Assembly (NCBI RefSeq): GCF_006439335.1
Contig: NZ_SAWY01000038.1
Coordinates: 211,805 to 255,456 of the forward strand
DNA length: 43,652 bases
Direction of reading: 5' to 3'
Source of the DNA: Litorilituus lipolyticus
GTDB lineage: Bacteria > Pseudomonadota > Gammaproteobacteria > Enterobacterales > Alteromonadaceae
Shown here: positions 21,936-32,047 of the stretch, one piece after another
Numbering within the stretch: the stretch's first letter is position 1
Layout: each line of letters opens with the position of its first letter
Program-made: the position numbers and the translations under genes
Notes under the pieces: model-generated
What the model was told of the DNA's origin: nothing
Database searches by the model: none
Seen by the model: the letters and a program-made list of their open reading frames with translations, nothing else

Positions 21936-23039
21936 TTAATCAACTAATTGGTATTGCTCTTTTAGTATAGTAATAATTTCAGCTTTAGGATTATCAGATA
22001 AGACTATCTTTTGTCCGGTAATTTTTTCAGCTATATCGATATAAGTTTTAGAGACATTCATTAATACAGATTCAGGTAATTCATTATCACGAGCTAAGTT
22101 TTCACGTTCGCTCATTCTGTCTTTATTCAATAAAATATCAGGATCTGGAAAATGATTTAATAATAACTGTCTAAAGCCTTCTTTAGAGTTCTCGACTACT
22201 TTACCAGCTCGATACTGTTCACCATCCCATATACGTGATGAATCAGGTGTACCTACTTCATCCATATAAATGAGCTTGTCAGTACCACTGCTATCTTTTA
22301 CGTAACCAAACTCGAACTTAGTATCAACAAAAATTTGATCAATTTTCTCTAAAGCAGCCGAAATAACATCAAAGCCTTGAGTGAGTAATTTTTCGTATAA
22401 AGCTATATCATCCGCTGATTTAAAGTTGAAAGCCTCAAAGTTCTCTTCAATATTCTTACGAGTGATGTTGACATCATCTACTGCAGGAACCCCAGGAATA
22501 CCCTCAAGAATACCCTTAGTTGAAGGGGTTTGTAATAGCTCTGGTAACTTACTATCTTTCGCTAAATCTTCTGGTAACTCGATACCACAAAATTCGCGTT
22601 CACCTTTAGAATAAGCACGCCACATTGACCCCGTAATATATTGACGACAAATTGCTTCAATCATCACAGGCTTTGCTTTTTGGACAATCCAGACAAAAGG
22701 GTGTGGAATATCTAAAATATGACTATCAGCTAAACCTTGCTCTTTAAATAACTTAAACCAATGGTTTGAAATGGCATTAAGCGCAGCACCTTTACCTGGT
22801 ACACCTTTCATACCGCCCTCGCCCTGCCAAATACAATCAAAAGCAGAAATACGATCACTTATAACCATAATGGCTAATGGTGTATCTTGTGCAACATCAT
22901 AACCTTTTTCTTGAATAAGACGTTTACTATCAGCAGCGGTTAACCAATAAACACTACGTACCTTGCCACTATGAACAGGCGCATCGGTGCGAATAGGTAA
23001 ATCATTATTTACTGCTAAAACTTTATCAGCAAGACTCAT
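21936..23039 (-). CDS. purC: SAICAR synthase PurC, long form
   Basis: This enzyme joins aspartate to CAIR using ATP in purine synthesis, and PurB acts on the product. The 367-aa sequence is longer than the ~240-aa E. coli PurC and belongs to the longer form found in Shewanella, Vibrio and eukaryotes. Motifs include [11 protein letters not shown] (ATP-binding loop), [24 protein letters not shown] and the ATP/Mg region [11 protein letters not shown] followed by [14 protein letters not shown]. It is a single-gene unit with a terminator downstream and 275 bp upstream in which I see no PurR-type palindrome. Confidence 0.96.
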   Translation of the reverse strand: MSLADKVLAVNNDLPIRTDAPVHSGKVRSVYWLTAADSKRLIQEKGYDVAQDTPLAIMVISDRISAFDCIWQGEGGMKGVPGKGAALNAISNHWFKLFKEQGLADSHILDIPHPFVWIVQKAKPVMIEAICRQYITGSMWRAYSKGEREFCGIELPEDLAKDSKLPELLQTPSTKGILEGIPGVPAVDDVNITRKNIEENFEAFNFKSADDIALYEKLLTQGFDVISAALEKIDQIFVDTKFEFGYVKDSSGTDKLIYMDEVGTPDSSRIWDGEQYRAGKVVENSKEGFRQLLLNHFPDPDILLNKDRMSERENLARDNELPESVLMNVSKTYIDIAEKITGQKIVLSDNPKAEIITILKEQYQLVD

Positions 23040-23261
23040 GGTACAAACCCTATATCTTAAAATATTTAGTTAATGTAATAAATATTATCTCAGCAATGAA
23101 ATAGCATTGATTACATAAACTCAAACTTAGTTCTTACAATGTTAACTAAATTAAGTTGAGATAATTTAGTTCATTTACAAGGTAAAAGCACGGAGCTTAT
23201 GCATATAAGTGAGTACTTTTAAACGCGGTAAATGGGCTAAAGTGACTTAAGTTAATTAGTT

Positions 23262-23292
23262 AAAAAAGAAAAGGACGCTCGAAAGCGTCCTT
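23262..23292 (-). terminator. Intrinsic terminator after rplT
   Basis: AAGGACGCT / AGCGTCCTT (23271-23279 / 23284-23292) with a CGAA tetraloop is followed in minus-strand sense by a T-rich run. It ends the thrS-infC-rpmI-rplT block. Confidence 0.9.
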
Positions 23293-23314
23293 ATCATTTA
23301 AAGCTTATTCAATT

Positions 23315-23677
<363 letters not shown>

Positions 23678-23689
23678 CTATCTCTCCTA

Positions 23690-23884
23690 TTAACCGTGAC
23701 GTAAAAGTTTTTTAACTGACTTGATGTCAGAAGCAGCGATCATGCACTTAGCACGTAAATGACGCTTAACTTTTGTACGACGTTTAGTCAAGATATGACG
23801 TAAACCAGCTTGTTTGAACTTATAGCCAGTTGCTGTTGCTTTAAAGCGCTTTGCAGCACCTTTATTGGTTTTCATTTTAGGCAT
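23690..23884 (-). CDS. rpmI: 50S ribosomal protein L35
   Basis: A small basic ribosomal protein of 64 aa with the family start [20 protein letters not shown] and the end KKLLRHG. It lies between infC and rplT as in nearly all gammaproteobacteria. A 146-bp spacer with two hairpins separates it from infC. Confidence 0.99.
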   Translation of the reverse strand: MPKMKTNKGAAKRFKATATGYKFKQAGLRHILTKRRTKVKRHLRAKCMIAASDIKSVKKLLRHG

Positions 23885-23962
23885 GTGAATAACTCCGCAT
23901 TGTTATGCCAAATATTAAGTAGCCAAGGCGAAAATAATTTTACAATTACTTTACTTGTAAGC

Positions 23963-24013
23963 CTTTACTACCAGCGTAAAGATAAAGTTGGTGAATAACT
24001 GAAATCAGTTATT
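23963..24013 (-). promoter_or_regulatory. rpmI leader hairpins, candidate L20 operator
   Basis: Two hairpins lie between infC and rpmI: CTTTAC / GTAAAG with a 7-nt loop (23963-23981) and AATAACTG / CAGTTATT with a 4-nt loop (23994-24013). Neither is followed by a T-run on the minus strand, so they are not plain terminators. In E. coli this spacer carries the L20-binding structure that controls rpmI-rplT translation; the same role here is inferred from position. Confidence 0.4.
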
Positions 24014-24030
24014 ACTTGTCAAACCAAGTT

Positions 24031-24582
24031 TTATCTATTTTTAGGGGCTAGAACCATCACCATTTGGCGTCCTTCCGCTTTACGCGGGAAAAACTCCACT
24101 ACAGTAAGCTCTTCTAAATCGTTTTTAACACGAGTTAAAAGTTCTATACCTAGTTCTTGGTGGGCCATTTCACGGCCACGGAAACGTAATGTAACCTTGA
24201 CCTTGTCGCCGCCTTCTAAAAAGCGTTTCAGGTTGCGTAGTTTGACCTGATAATCGCCTTCATCTGTACCAGGACGGAATTTAATTTCCTTAACCTGAAT
24301 TTGTTTCTGCTTCTTGCGTTGTTCTTTCTGTTCTTTAGATTTCTCATAAAGAAACTTGCCGTAGTCCATCACTCGACAAACAGGAGGTTTAGCGGTTGGG
24401 CTTATTTCCACTAGATCTACACCAGCTTCGTCTGCTTGGTCCATTGCTTCATTTAATGTAACAATGCCACCAGCTTCGCCGTCAAACTTAATTAAACGAA
24501 CTTCGTTACCTGGGATATCTGTGATTAACTCATTTAAACGATGTGCTGGCTCTTTGCGCCCGCCTCGTTGTCCACCTTTAAT
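24031..24582 (-). CDS. infC: Translation initiation factor IF-3, probable ATT start
   Basis: IF-3 keeps the 30S subunit free and checks the start codon-anticodon pair. The family blocks [39 protein letters not shown] and [15 protein letters not shown] are intact. An in-frame ATG lies at 24588, but the third codon is ATT followed by AAA-GGT-GGA, the same as the E. coli AUU-AAA-GGC-GGA start. The GGAGG at 24596-24592 is 3 nt from the ATG (too close) and 9 nt from the ATT (good). I therefore call ATT at 24582, giving 183 aa. Such a start makes infC self-regulated in E. coli, because IF-3 rejects AUU. Confidence 0.93.
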   Translation of the reverse strand: MKGGQRGGRKEPAHRLNELITDIPGNEVRLIKFDGEAGGIVTLNEAMDQADEAGVDLVEISPTAKPPVCRVMDYGKFLYEKSKEQKEQRKKQKQIQVKEIKFRPGTDEGDYQVKLRNLKRFLEGGDKVKVTLRFRGREMAHQELGIELLTRVKNDLEELTVVEFFPRKAEGRQMVMVLAPKNR

Positions 24583-24591
24583 AGCCATGTT

Positions 24592-24596
24592 CCTCC
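24592..24596 (-). promoter_or_regulatory. Shine-Dalgarno that decides the infC start
   Basis: GGAGG in minus-strand sense. The spacing is 3 nt to the ATG and 9 nt to the in-frame ATT, favouring the ATT as the true start. Confidence 0.6.
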
Positions 24597-24779
24597 AAAA
24601 GAACTCTTTTTTGTTTACTTATAAATTGCTATTTCCTTTCATTTAGTTGTCAAAAGTGCTCATTAATATTCATCAACTCTGCACTTTTTCCTATAAATAA
24701 AAGGAAATTTCTGCTTTCTAAGCAATAAAAATAATTTTATTTAATTCTTATTGTTTATAAATACCGATAGAAACCTAAC

Positions 24780-26690
24780 TTACTGGCGGTTATTTACTTC
24801 GTCAGTTAACTTAACAACAAAATCTTCTATCGACATTTTTCCTAAATCTTCACCACTTCGTGTGCGGATGGCAATTTCGCCAGCTTCCATTTCTTTGTCA
24901 CCTACAACTAACAAATACGGAACGCGCTTCAAAGTGTGCTCGCGGATTTTAAAGCCTATTTTCTCATTTCTCAAGTCTAGTTTTGCTCTAAATCCACTTT
25001 CTTTGAGTTTTTTAACAACTTTTTCACAATATTTGCTCTGTTTGTCGGTAATATTCATCACAGTTGCTTGAATTGGCGATAACCAAGTTGGGAATTTACC
25101 GGTATATTCTTCAATTAAAATACCAATAAAACGTTCAAGTGAACCTAAAATTGCACGGTGAATCATTACAGGAACATGTTTTTCACCATCTTCACCGATA
25201 TAAGAAGCATCTAAACGACCAGGTAAAGCAAAATCTAATTGCACCGTACCACATTGCCAATTACGTCCTAAACAATCCTGTAAAGTAAATTCAATCTTAG
25301 GACCGTAAAAAGCCCCTTCTCCTGGTAAATATTCAAAAGCAATACCTAAGTTATCAAGGGCATTTGCAAGGCCTTGCTCAGCTTTGTCCCAAATTTCATC
25401 ACTGCCGATACGCTTTTCAGGGCGAGTAGAAAGTTTAACGATGATATCTTCAAAGCCAAACGTTTTATAGACATCGTAAACCATTTTAATACATAAGCTT
25501 ACTTCATCTTGTACTTGCTCTTCAGTACAGAAAATATGGGCATCATCTTGAGTAAAACCACGCACTCGCATTAAACCATGTAATGAGCCTGATGGTTCAT
25601 TACGATGACAACAGCCAAATTCACCCATTCTTAGTGGCAAATCGCGGTAAGACTTTAAGCCTTGGTTAAAAATTTGAACATGACCAGGACAGTTCATTGG
25701 TTTAATCGCGTATTCGCGCTTTTCAGACTCAGTAGTAAACATGGCATCGCCATATTTTTCCCAGTGACCTGATTTTTCCCAAAGTACACGATCCATCATT
25801 AATGGACCTTTCACTTCGTCGTAATCATATTCATGTAATTTTTCGCGAACAAACTTCTCAAGTTCAGTATAAATCGTCCAGCCATCGTTATGCCAAAACA
25901 CCATTCCAGGCGCTTCTTCTTGCCAATGGAATAAGTCTAATGTTTTACCAATTTTACGGTGGTCGCGCTTTTCTGCTTCAGCTAAACGTTGGATATATGC
26001 TTTTAATTGCTTTTTATCTGCCCAAGCAGTGCCGTATATACGTTGCAGCATTTTATTATCTGAATCACCACGCCAATAAGCTCCAGCTACTTTCATCAAT
26101 TTAAAATGGTGACAATGGCGCATACTTGGTACATGAGGACCACGACACATATCAATATATTCTTGATGATGATAAAGCGCAGGTGTATCAGACTTATCGA
26201 TATTTTCATCAAGAATTTCTAGTTTATAAGTTTCGCCACGCTCTGAAAATGCATCGTAAGCATCTTGCCAAGAGCCTGTTTTCTTAATAACTTCATAGCC
26301 CGTACGAGCAAGTTCTGTCATACGCTTTTCAAGTTTAACTAAATCATCTTCTGTAATAGTCTCTTCCAGATCAACATCATAATAAAAACCATTATCTATG
26401 GTCGGACCGATAGCCATTTTAGTATTTGGCCATAACTGCTTAATAGCATGTCCTAATAAATGCGCACAAGAGTGGCGAATGATCTCAAGACCTTCATCAT
26501 CTTTACTGGTAATTAATTGTAAAGTTGAATCATCTTTAATTAGCTCACAAGCATCAACTAAGTCACCATTAATACGACCTGCAATGGTCGCTTTCGCTAA
26601 ACCAGGGCCAATATCAAGAGCAACGTCCATTACCGAAACTGCATTTTCAAAAGAGCGTTGTGAACCATCAGGGAGAGTTATAACAGGCAT
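24780..26690 (-). CDS. thrS: Threonyl-tRNA synthetase
   Basis: A class II aminoacyl-tRNA synthetase that charges tRNA-Thr and edits mischarged Ser-tRNA. The 636-aa sequence begins with a TGS domain ([20 protein letters not shown]). The editing domain carries the metal-type motif [12 protein letters not shown], and the catalytic core carries [24 protein letters not shown] and the motif 3 region [21 protein letters not shown]-terminal anticodon-binding domain follows. AAGGA precedes the start. It is the first gene of thrS-infC-rpmI-rplT, with a 191-bp gap to infC that could hold a second promoter. Leader hairpins upstream suggest control. Confidence 0.98.
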   Translation of the reverse strand: MPVITLPDGSQRSFENAVSVMDVALDIGPGLAKATIAGRINGDLVDACELIKDDSTLQLITSKDDEGLEIIRHSCAHLLGHAIKQLWPNTKMAIGPTIDNGFYYDVDLEETITEDDLVKLEKRMTELARTGYEVIKKTGSWQDAYDAFSERGETYKLEILDENIDKSDTPALYHHQEYIDMCRGPHVPSMRHCHHFKLMKVAGAYWRGDSDNKMLQRIYGTAWADKKQLKAYIQRLAEAEKRDHRKIGKTLDLFHWQEEAPGMVFWHNDGWTIYTELEKFVREKLHEYDYDEVKGPLMMDRVLWEKSGHWEKYGDAMFTTESEKREYAIKPMNCPGHVQIFNQGLKSYRDLPLRMGEFGCCHRNEPSGSLHGLMRVRGFTQDDAHIFCTEEQVQDEVSLCIKMVYDVYKTFGFEDIIVKLSTRPEKRIGSDEIWDKAEQGLANALDNLGIAFEYLPGEGAFYGPKIEFTLQDCLGRNWQCGTVQLDFALPGRLDASYIGEDGEKHVPVMIHRAILGSLERFIGILIEEYTGKFPTWLSPIQATVMNITDKQSKYCEKVVKKLKESGFRAKLDLRNEKIGFKIREHTLKRVPYLLVVGDKEMEAGEIAIRTRSGEDLGKMSIEDFVVKLTDEVNNRQ

Positions 26691-26722
26691 GAATTTTTCC
26701 TTAAGTCAGTGGCGGCGCATAC

Positions 26723-26786
26723 CAAGCGTCGCTTGAATTTTAAACTTGATTTTTTATAACAAAAAAAAGAGCACAAAGCTCTTTTT
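26723..26786 (-). promoter_or_regulatory. thrS leader: terminator-like hairpin and RBS-proximal hairpin
   Basis: In minus-strand order, a stem AAAAAGAGC / GCTCTTTTT (26764-26786) is followed by nine T, a strong intrinsic terminator located about 75 nt before the thrS start. Next comes CAAGC / GCTTG (26723-26735), about 33 nt before the start. A third possible stem, AAGGC / GCCTT, lies at 26802-26823. No gene ends upstream on this strand, so the terminator is inside the leader if transcription starts beyond it. Attenuation is possible; a promoter between it and thrS would make it irrelevant. Confidence 0.45.
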
Positions 26787-26979
26787 AAAAAGTATTTTTC
26801 TAAGGCCTGATTGTAAAAGCCTTCAATGGTTTACACAAGGTTTTTAACAATAAAATTTATACTTACAAAATAACAACATTCAATATCAGGTAAAGTTATC
26901 AAAATGGACTATCATTGTAAAAAAGAAGGAATTTAATAAACACACAATTTGCCCGCTTCTTATCAGGTACATTGACACT

Positions 26980-29058
26980 ATGGATACACAACAACTTATC
27001 GAACAATCTGACAACATTTTCAAAGTACTAACTCAGCAATCAACACAAGGCATTAGTGTTGCTGACATTCATGGCAATTACATTTTTGTCAATCCCGCAT
27101 TTTGTAAAATGGTAGGCTACAGCAGCGAAGAACTATTAAACCTAACCGTTTTTGATATGAAAGCACCTAATCAAGATCACTCTTCATTTGAGCAAAGTAA
27201 AAACAGTAAAGAGAAGCATGCAATAAAGGTAATGTTGCAACGAAAAGATGGATCAATTTTTCCTGCAGAGGTCATTGGTAAAAAAATAACTTTCGAAAAT
27301 AAAGAATGTGTTTTAGGGACCGTGCAAGATATAAGCGAACGTGTTGAAACGGAGCGCGCATTATTAGAAAGTGATACACGTTACCAACTCGCGATGAAAG
27401 TAGCCAACGATGGGGTATGGGATTGGCATATTAAAACCAATTTGGTTGAGTATGATGAACGATATTACACTATGGCAGGCTATAAAAAAGATGCCTTCCC
27501 TTACACTCTTGAAGAATGGAAAAAGCGAGTTCATCCAGATGATATAACCCATGCAATGAATGCCATGGATTTATATATGCAAGGCAAGGCACGTCAGTAC
27601 GATATTGAGTTTAGGTTTCTTTGCCAAGACAATAGCTATATGTGGATAAGATCTCGCGGTAAAGTTATTCAAAAGGATGAACATAATAACGCTGTACGGT
27701 TTATCGGTACTCATTCTGATATTAGTGTGCAAAAAAAACATGAAGAAAAAATTTTATATCAAGCACATTTTGATTCATTAACTTATTTACCAAATAGATT
27801 TCTTTCACTCGACAGGCTCAAACATGCCTGTATTGAAGCCAACCGTAATAAAGAGTTAGTCGCTTTATTATTTTTAGACTTAGACGACTTTAAAAAGGTA
27901 AATGACACGTTAGGCCATGAAACTGGCGATCGATTATTACAAGAAGCGGCTAACAGACTACGTGGTGTAGTAAGAAGTGTCGATACAGTGGGCAGGCTTG
28001 GCGGCGATGAATTTATAATAATTCTCGGTGGACTTAAAAGTGTAGATGAAGCACACCCTATTATTGATAATTTATTAAATCAATTTAGAGAAATGTTTGT
28101 TATACATAAGCGTGAGCTGTTACTCACCGCAAGTGTTGGTGTTGCTATTTATCCCAATGATGCTAGAGACTCTTCTGAACTGCTTAGAAATGCAGATTCT
28201 GCGATGTATGATGCTAAAAACTGTGGCAGGAACACCTTTTCATATTACACCGCACAAATGAATCAATGTGCCCAACGACGCTTAGCAATTGAAGAGCAAA
28301 TTCACGGTGCACTCAATAGAAATGAATTTTCCGTTTTTTATCAGGTAAAAACCAATTTATCTAATGGAAAAATAATGGGAGCAGAAGCTTTATTGCGTTG
28401 GAATAACCCCGCGCTAGGGAATGTACCACCAGATGAGTTTATTGCTATTGCAGAACAAACAGGCAATATCATACAACTGGGTAAATTTGTTTTAGAGCAA
28501 TCATTAAAACAAACTGCCCTGTGGCATAAAGAGTATCAACAAGATTTTCAAATAGCCGTGAACTTGTCACCTAGACAATTTAGAGACCCACAATTAGTAC
28601 AGTTTATTGATGATACGCTTAAAGCGAACAATGTTCATGCGAGTAATCTTGAATTAGAAATAACAGAAGGGGTATTACTCAGTGGGTATAATTATGTTGA
28701 AAGTATGCTTAATTCTATTACACAAATGGGTGTAAAAATGGCGATGGATGACTTTGGTACGGGCTACTCGTCGTTAAGTTACCTAAGGACTTACCCATTT
28801 GACGTGATAAAAATAGACAGAAGCTTCATTAATGAAATTGCCACAGCAGAAAAAGATAGGGCTTTAATCAACGCAATTATTTCTATGTCACACGCCCTTA
28901 ATCTAAAAGTTGTTGCCGAAGGGATTGAAACTGAAGAGCAATGCCAATATTTACGTAAGGTTAATTGTGATCTTGGACAGGGATACTTATTCAGTAAACC
29001 TATTTCAGCACAAGCGATGACAAAATTGCTCGATAGCACTTTTCAAATAAATAAGTAA
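26980..29058 (+). CDS. PAS-PAS-GGDEF-EAL cyclic-di-GMP signalling protein
   Basis: A 692-aa cytoplasmic sensor-enzyme with no membrane helix visible. PAS 1 (about 15-125) begins IFKVLTQQSTQGISVADIHGNYIFVNPAF; PAS 2 (about 130-250) is of PAS_3 type (NDGVWDWHIKTN, EWKKRVHPDD). The GGDEF domain has the intact site GGDEF at 341-345 and the inhibitory RxxD (RSVD, 332-335). The EAL domain has EALLRW from 469 and DDFGTGYSSL, all key features of an active phosphodiesterase. Both activities may therefore be present, with net output set by the PAS ligands. The START-domain gene follows after 34 bp in the same direction and may be co-transcribed. Confidence 0.95.
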   Translation: MDTQQLIEQSDNIFKVLTQQSTQGISVADIHGNYIFVNPAFCKMVGYSSEELLNLTVFDMKAPNQDHSSFEQSKNSKEKHAIKVMLQRKDGSIFPAEVIGKKITFENKECVLGTVQDISERVETERALLESDTRYQLAMKVANDGVWDWHIKTNLVEYDERYYTMAGYKKDAFPYTLEEWKKRVHPDDITHAMNAMDLYMQGKARQYDIEFRFLCQDNSYMWIRSRGKVIQKDEHNNAVRFIGTHSDISVQKKHEEKILYQAHFDSLTYLPNRFLSLDRLKHACIEANRNKELVALLFLDLDDFKKVNDTLGHETGDRLLQEAANRLRGVVRSVDTVGRLGGDEFIIILGGLKSVDEAHPIIDNLLNQFREMFVIHKRELLLTASVGVAIYPNDARDSSELLRNADSAMYDAKNCGRNTFSYYTAQMNQCAQRRLAIEEQIHGALNRNEFSVFYQVKTNLSNGKIMGAEALLRWNNPALGNVPPDEFIAIAEQTGNIIQLGKFVLEQSLKQTALWHKEYQQDFQIAVNLSPRQFRDPQLVQFIDDTLKANNVHASNLELEITEGVLLSGYNYVESMLNSITQMGVKMAMDDFGTGYSSLSYLRTYPFDVIKIDRSFINEIATAEKDRALINAIISMSHALNLKVVAEGIETEEQCQYLRKVNCDLGQGYLFSKPISAQAMTKLLDSTFQINK

Positions 29059-29092
29059 TAATAAACCATTAATATCTTTACCAATAAATTTA

Positions 29093-29863
29093 ATGACATT
29101 GACATGGCTAGATAGAAAAAATGGCTTATTCCATTTTTTAATTGTGATCATTTGTTTGCTTTATCATCAAGATGCTCAAAGTACCAATGAAGCACACAAA
29201 GTATTAGAAAAACCTCAATGGCGTGTATGGCAAAAAAATAGCCACATTGAAGTGAGTTACCGTAATAGTCATATATACAATAGCGACAATGTTCCTTTAT
29301 TAGAGGTTAAAGCAACACTTCAAGTTGATTCTAGCCTTTCTGCATTTTTACTTTTTATTCAAGACGTTGAAAATACGCCTCGTTGGCTAATAAATGCCAA
29401 AAGAAGTGAAATAACTCGACAAAACTCACCCCAAGAGAATCAATTTTACATTGAATTCAAAGGATTGTGGCCAATAAAAAAACGTTTGCTTTTCATCCAA
29501 TCACGGTATTGGCAAAATAAAGATTTATCCGTTGAGATAGCGCTTACAGATGCCGAAGATAAAATAATAGAACAGCTATTCCCAAAAGAGCGAGATGATA
29601 TAATCAAAGTTAATATTCATCAGGCTCAATGGCTGTTAACTCCTTCTTTGAGAATAAATGAACAAACCAAAGAAATTCATCACTTAAATATTGAATATCA
29701 GTTTATTGCCGATGCCGGTGGTAACGTACCACAATGGTTAGCTAAGCACTTTGCACTGAAATCAATCTGGAAAAGCATAAGGAATATTCACCGTCAATTA
29801 CCAGAATCAATATGGCAACAACATGATATCCCTCACATTAAAGAGTTAACACCAAGTAATTAA
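29093..29863 (+). CDS. START-domain lipid-binding-like protein
   Basis: A 256-aa protein with an N-terminal hydrophobic segment (FHFLIVIICLLYHQDAQS) that looks like a signal peptide or anchor. The remainder resembles bacterial START/Bet v1-type proteins: WRVWQKNSHIEVSYRNS, VKATLQVDSSLSAFLLFIQDVENTPRWL and FKGLWPIKKRLLFIQSRYW. Such proteins bind lipids or other hydrophobic ligands, probably in the periplasm here. The ligand is unknown. Its last 4 bp overlap the end of the convergent gene at 29860-31506. Confidence 0.75.
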   Translation: MTLTWLDRKNGLFHFLIVIICLLYHQDAQSTNEAHKVLEKPQWRVWQKNSHIEVSYRNSHIYNSDNVPLLEVKATLQVDSSLSAFLLFIQDVENTPRWLINAKRSEITRQNSPQENQFYIEFKGLWPIKKRLLFIQSRYWQNKDLSVEIALTDAEDKIIEQLFPKERDDIIKVNIHQAQWLLTPSLRINEQTKEIHHLNIEYQFIADAGGNVPQWLAKHFALKSIWKSIRNIHRQLPESIWQQHDIPHIKELTPSN

Positions 29864-31506
29864 CTTTCAGAGCACATAGATAGTGCCATAGCTTCCGCTA
29901 TTTTTATTCCATCAATACCTGCTGATAAAATCCCCCCTGCATAACCTGCCCCCTCTCCAGCTGGAAAAAGCCCTTTGACATTGATACTTTGCAAGCTTTC
30001 TTTATCTCGCGTAATTTGAATGGGAGACGAGGTACGAGTTTCTACAGCGGTTAAGGTGGCTTCATCCATAGAAAAACCTTTTATTTTTCGTTCAAAAGCA
30101 GGTAATGCTTCACGAATTGCTGCTACGGCATAGTCTGGCAATGCCTCGCTTAAATCACAATAGGTAACACCAGGTTTGTAAGATGGAATTACACTGCCAT
30201 GCTCCCCAGTTTTTCTACCTGCAATAAAGTCACCAACTAACTGTACAGGAGCATCATATGTTGCCCCGCCTAGTTTAAATGCCTTTTCTTCAAGTTGACG
30301 CTGAAAGTCAATGCCAGCTAAGACATTGCTTGTGTCACCATCTTCGGTAAAATCTTTTGGCTCGATACCTACAACAATGGCGCTGTTGGCATTGCGCTCA
30401 TGACGTGAATATTGGCTCATACCATTAGTCACAAGACGATTTTCCTCAGAAGCAGCTGCAACTACAGTTCCTCCAGGGCACATACAAAAACTATAAACAG
30501 AACGACCATTTTTACAATGATGTACTAACTTATAATCTGCAGCACCAAGTATAGGATTACCAGCATTTGTGCCAAATCTTGCATCATCAATAACAGATTG
30601 TTCATGTTCAATTCTAAAACCTACCGAAAATGGTTTAGCTTTTATAAACACGCCATGCTCATGTAAAATCTTAAAAGTATCTCTTGCACTATGACCAATA
30701 GCCAATGCAATATGCTTGGTTTTAATATGCTCGCCTGATGCCAAGGTTAAACCAGTAACCTCTCGTTTTTGCTCAGAATTTTTTTCATCCACATCGTCAA
30801 AATGAATTTCATCAACACGCTGCTCAAACCTAACCTCACCGCCTAACTCTATAATTTTGGCGCGCATTTGTTCAACCATAGTAACCAATTTAAAGGTACC
30901 TATGTGAGGTTTACTTACATATAGAATTTCTTCTGGCGCGCCTGCTTCAACAAATTCATTCAATACTTTACGGCTATAATGTTTAGGATCTTTCACTTGG
31001 CTATACAGCTTACCGTCAGAAAACGTACCAGCTCCACCTTCACCAAATTGAACATTAGATTCGGTATTAAGGATCTTCTTACGCCAAAAACCAAAAGTAT
31101 CTTTAGTTCTTTCCCTTACCTCTTTACCGCGCTCTAAAATAATGGGCTTAAAACCCATTTGTGCTAATACCAAGCCTGCGAATAACCCGCAAGGCCCTAA
31201 ACCAATTACGACAGGACGTTCAGATATTTCTCCAGCTTTTGCAACAAATTTATAGCGCATATCAGGAGTCTGCTTTATTTTATTATCACTGGCAAAATCT
31301 AATAACAATTGTGCTTCATTTGAAGTTTCCACATCTAAGGTATAAATTAAAATAATATTACTTTTACGTCTTGCATCGTAACCACGTTTAAAGACATTGA
31401 AGGAAATTAATTGCTCTTGACTAATTAATAGCTTAGCTAAAATAGCTTGCTCTATGGCCTCTTCAGGGTGATCAAGGGGAAGTTTTATATCGGTTAGACG
31501 TATCAT
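29860..31506 (-). CDS. FAD-dependent dehydrogenase (COG2509-type)
   Basis: A 548-aa flavoprotein. After an N-terminal ~95-residue domain (IRLTDIKLPLDHPEEAIEQA) comes the dinucleotide-binding motif VVIGLGPCGLFAGLVLAQMG with the acidic ILERG, and later GEGGAGTFSDGKLYSQV and the FAD C-terminal motif GLFPAGEGAGYAGGILSAG. The pattern matches the widespread uncharacterised COG2509 group. The substrate is unknown. It is a single minus-strand gene with the divergent fdxA 146 bp away. A shared redox role with the ferredoxin is possible but unproven. Confidence 0.9.
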   Translation of the reverse strand: MIRLTDIKLPLDHPEEAIEQAILAKLLISQEQLISFNVFKRGYDARRKSNIILIYTLDVETSNEAQLLLDFASDNKIKQTPDMRYKFVAKAGEISERPVVIGLGPCGLFAGLVLAQMGFKPIILERGKEVRERTKDTFGFWRKKILNTESNVQFGEGGAGTFSDGKLYSQVKDPKHYSRKVLNEFVEAGAPEEILYVSKPHIGTFKLVTMVEQMRAKIIELGGEVRFEQRVDEIHFDDVDEKNSEQKREVTGLTLASGEHIKTKHIALAIGHSARDTFKILHEHGVFIKAKPFSVGFRIEHEQSVIDDARFGTNAGNPILGAADYKLVHHCKNGRSVYSFCMCPGGTVVAAASEENRLVTNGMSQYSRHERNANSAIVVGIEPKDFTEDGDTSNVLAGIDFQRQLEEKAFKLGGATYDAPVQLVGDFIAGRKTGEHGSVIPSYKPGVTYCDLSEALPDYAVAAIREALPAFERKIKGFSMDEATLTAVETRTSSPIQITRDKESLQSINVKGLFPAGEGAGYAGGILSAGIDGIKIAEAMALSMCSES

Positions 31507-31582
31507 CTTTAAAGATCCAAAATTGGCAAGGGGAAATCTGGCTGCATTTTACCTGATTGTTTGCCTATGTGAAAACAAGAGA

Positions 31583-31610
31583 TTGAATTTACTGTCAGCG
31601 AAGGTATGAT
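31583..31610 (+). promoter_or_regulatory. Probable fdxA promoter
   Basis: TTGAAT (31583-31588), 16-nt spacer, TATGAT (31605-31610). The predicted start near 31617 leaves a leader of about 35 nt before fdxA. Confidence 0.5.
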
Positions 31611-31652
31611 GCAGCCAATTTTTAAATTTAAAATTTTATAAAGTGAGTTCGC

Positions 31653-31985
31653 ATGGCCTTTGTTGTCACCGACAATTGTATTTTATGTAAATATACCGAC
31701 TGCGTTGCGGTATGTCCTGCAGATGCCTTTTATGAAGGGCCAAACTTTTTAGCCATTAACCCCGATGATTGCATTGATTGTGATTTATGCCCTATCGAGT
31801 GCCCTGCTGAAGCAATATTCCAAGAAGATGCTGTACCAGAGCATCAAAAAGAGTTCATCGAATTAAATAAAGAGTTATCTCAAGTATGGCCAAGAATAAC
31901 TGAGCTAAAACCCCCTTTAGCAGAGGCGAAAAAATGGGATGGTGTTGAAAATAAATTAAAATACTTAAAAGTTGAAAATGAATAA
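31653..31985 (+). CDS. fdxA: Seven-iron ferredoxin FdxA
   Basis: A 110-aa electron carrier with one 3Fe-4S and one 4Fe-4S cluster. The first half shows [20 protein letters not shown] and the second [12 protein letters not shown], the Azotobacter FdI-type cysteine pattern, followed by the typical ~50-residue C-terminal extension. Redox partners are unknown. It is probably monocistronic, with the next gene about 60 bp away. Confidence 0.95.
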   Translation: MAFVVTDNCILCKYTDCVAVCPADAFYEGPNFLAINPDDCIDCDLCPIECPAEAIFQEDAVPEHQKEFIELNKELSQVWPRITELKPPLAEAKKWDGVENKLKYLKVENE

Positions 31986-32047
31986 CCCCCGCACTAATCA
32001 GAATACGTCTATACTAAAATCATTATCAATGATCTTTGGTAATTGCT

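Noticed and set aside
23040..23314. PurR operator or purine riboswitch upstream of purC
   Set aside because: No PurR-type palindrome and no riboswitch-like conserved core is visible in the 275-bp gap.
26691..26979. T-box riboswitch for thrS
   Set aside because: The leader has a terminator but lacks the conserved T-box antiterminator bases, and T-boxes are not known from gammaproteobacteria.
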